The notes below the pieces were generated by a model, which saw only the letters and a list, made by a program, of their open reading frames with translations, was not told the DNA's origin and did no database searches. A stretch of DNA of 6,488 bases from Oligoflexia bacterium (GTDB lineage Bacteria; Bdellovibrionota; UBA1018). The position numbers and the translations under genes are program-made. The stretch lies in the NCBI GenBank assembly GCA_025352185.1, contig JANXTV010000020.1:1-6488 (forward strand), in the 5' to 3' direction. Shown here in pieces: positions 6,170 to 6,488 of the stretch (position 1 is its first letter; every line of letters begins with the position of its first letter).

Positions 6170-6176
6170 TTTTAAT

Positions 6177-6488
6177 ATGGAACGTTCTTTCGGTTCGGCC
6201 GTCTCTACCCAGCTCGTCGATCTCCTTGCGGAGATGAAGTCGCTATTAGAATTAAAGGGCGAGAACCCGTTTAAGATTCGCGCATTCGATAAAGCCGGCG
6301 ATACGATTTCAGCACTCGGCGATAAGGAAGACTGGGTCTCGCGGGCGAAGGCGGGAACCCTCACTGAAATTCCGGGGATCGGTAAAGGGATCTCCTCGTT
6401 TCTTACCGAGTTTCTCCTCGAGGGAAGGCGCACGCAGCTCGATGAAATTATCGCGACGCTCCCGGAAGGATTGCTCGAACTGACGAAG
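6177..6488 (+). CDS. polX: DNA polymerase X family protein, N-terminal part (runs off the window)
   Basis: Only the first 104 codons are present and the frame stays open to the window end. The visible part matches the N-terminal 8-kDa helix-hairpin-helix domain of family X polymerases. LLELKGENPFKIRAF (23-37) is the typical opening motif, EIPGIGKGIS (64-73) is the helix-hairpin-helix, and LPEGLLEL (95-102) is the linker seen in bacterial PolX. In known bacterial homologues this domain binds gapped DNA in base-excision or gap-filling repair and is followed by the polymerase palm and often a PHP exonuclease domain; none of those are visible here. The start is supported by GGGAG seven bases upstream. 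It diverges from the peptidase gene, leaving 34 or 70 bases for both control regions, depending on the peptidase start. Confidence 0.88.
   Translation, partial: MERSFGSAVSTQLVDLLAEMKSLLELKGENPFKIRAFDKAGDTISALGDKEDWVSRAKAGTLTEIPGIGKGISSFLTEFLLEGRRTQLDEIIATLPEGLLELTK

Noticed and set aside
5600..6175. 191-codon open frame on the plus strand over the peptidase
   Set aside because: It is antisense to the peptidase catalytic region, with no motif and low-complexity charged composition.
6171..6176. TTTAAT resembling a -10 box right before the polX ATG
   Set aside because: A start site about seven bases downstream would fall inside the coding sequence and discard the good GGGAG ribosome site.
6115..6237. 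Small plus-strand frame with AGGAGGGG just before its ATG, overlapping the polX start
   Set aside because: The purine run is only two bases from the first ATG and 14 from the second, both poor spacings; the frame crosses polX out of phase and encodes nothing recognisable.
6107..6433. N-terminal extension of the peptidase frame to an ATG at 6433
   Set aside because: Most of it is antisense to the well-supported polX coding sequence, and the extra residues are basic, serine-rich and unlike any peptidase N-terminus.
1..6488. Search for CRISPR repeats, insertion sequences, tRNA or rRNA genes, and a novel defence or mobile system
   Set aside because: No spaced direct repeats, terminal inverted repeats, transposase motifs or tRNA-like folds were seen by eye; the genes are conserved housekeeping types plus one lipoprotein.

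Overview
The window is ordinary bacterial chromosome: densely coded, roughly mid-50s percent GC by eye, and nearly every base is assigned. The first gene has a lipoprotein signal peptide, so the host is probably a Gram-negative (diderm) bacterium. The mix of an RCC1-repeat lipoprotein, a gap-pgk-tpiA cluster, an M42-like metallopeptidase and a PolX-family polymerase would fit a Bdellovibrionota or delta-proteobacteria-like lineage. That placement is a low-confidence inference and nothing in the sequence proves it.

Layout. (1) 51-1754, plus strand: a 567-residue predicted lipoprotein with an unrecognised four-cysteine N-terminal domain, a glycine linker and seven RCC1-type repeats, each with a cysteine pair. 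(2) 4777-1756, minus strand: a three-gene glycolysis operon transcribed gap, pgk, tpiA. The gap stop abuts the pgk GTG start with no spacer, and 19 bases separate pgk from tpiA. tpiA ends one base from the stop of the convergent lipoprotein gene, with no clear terminator between them. (3) 4778-4933: a 156-base leader and intergenic region holding the gap ribosome-binding site, three phased C-runs (G-runs on the plus strand), a weak promoter candidate and an imperfect hairpin. (4) 6106-4934, minus strand: an M42-like (clan MH) zinc aminopeptidase or hydrolase. (5) 6177 to the window end, plus strand: the first 104 codons of a divergently transcribed DNA polymerase X family gene.

Function. The three operon enzymes catalyse consecutive steps of lower glycolysis and gluconeogenesis: triose-phosphate interconversion, oxidation to 1,3-bisphosphoglycerate, and ATP formation by phosphoglycerate kinase. 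The lipoprotein, peptidase and polymerase have no evident link to that pathway and look like ordinary neighbours.

I found no mobile element, CRISPR array, tRNA, rRNA or defence-type system. The points most worth a second look are the substituted cofactor-specificity positions in GAPDH (Asp32 to Asn and Pro188 to Gly in Bacillus numbering), an eight-G run inside the lipoprotein gene, the seven cysteine pairs of its propeller, and the phased C-run repeat next to the gap ribosome-binding site.
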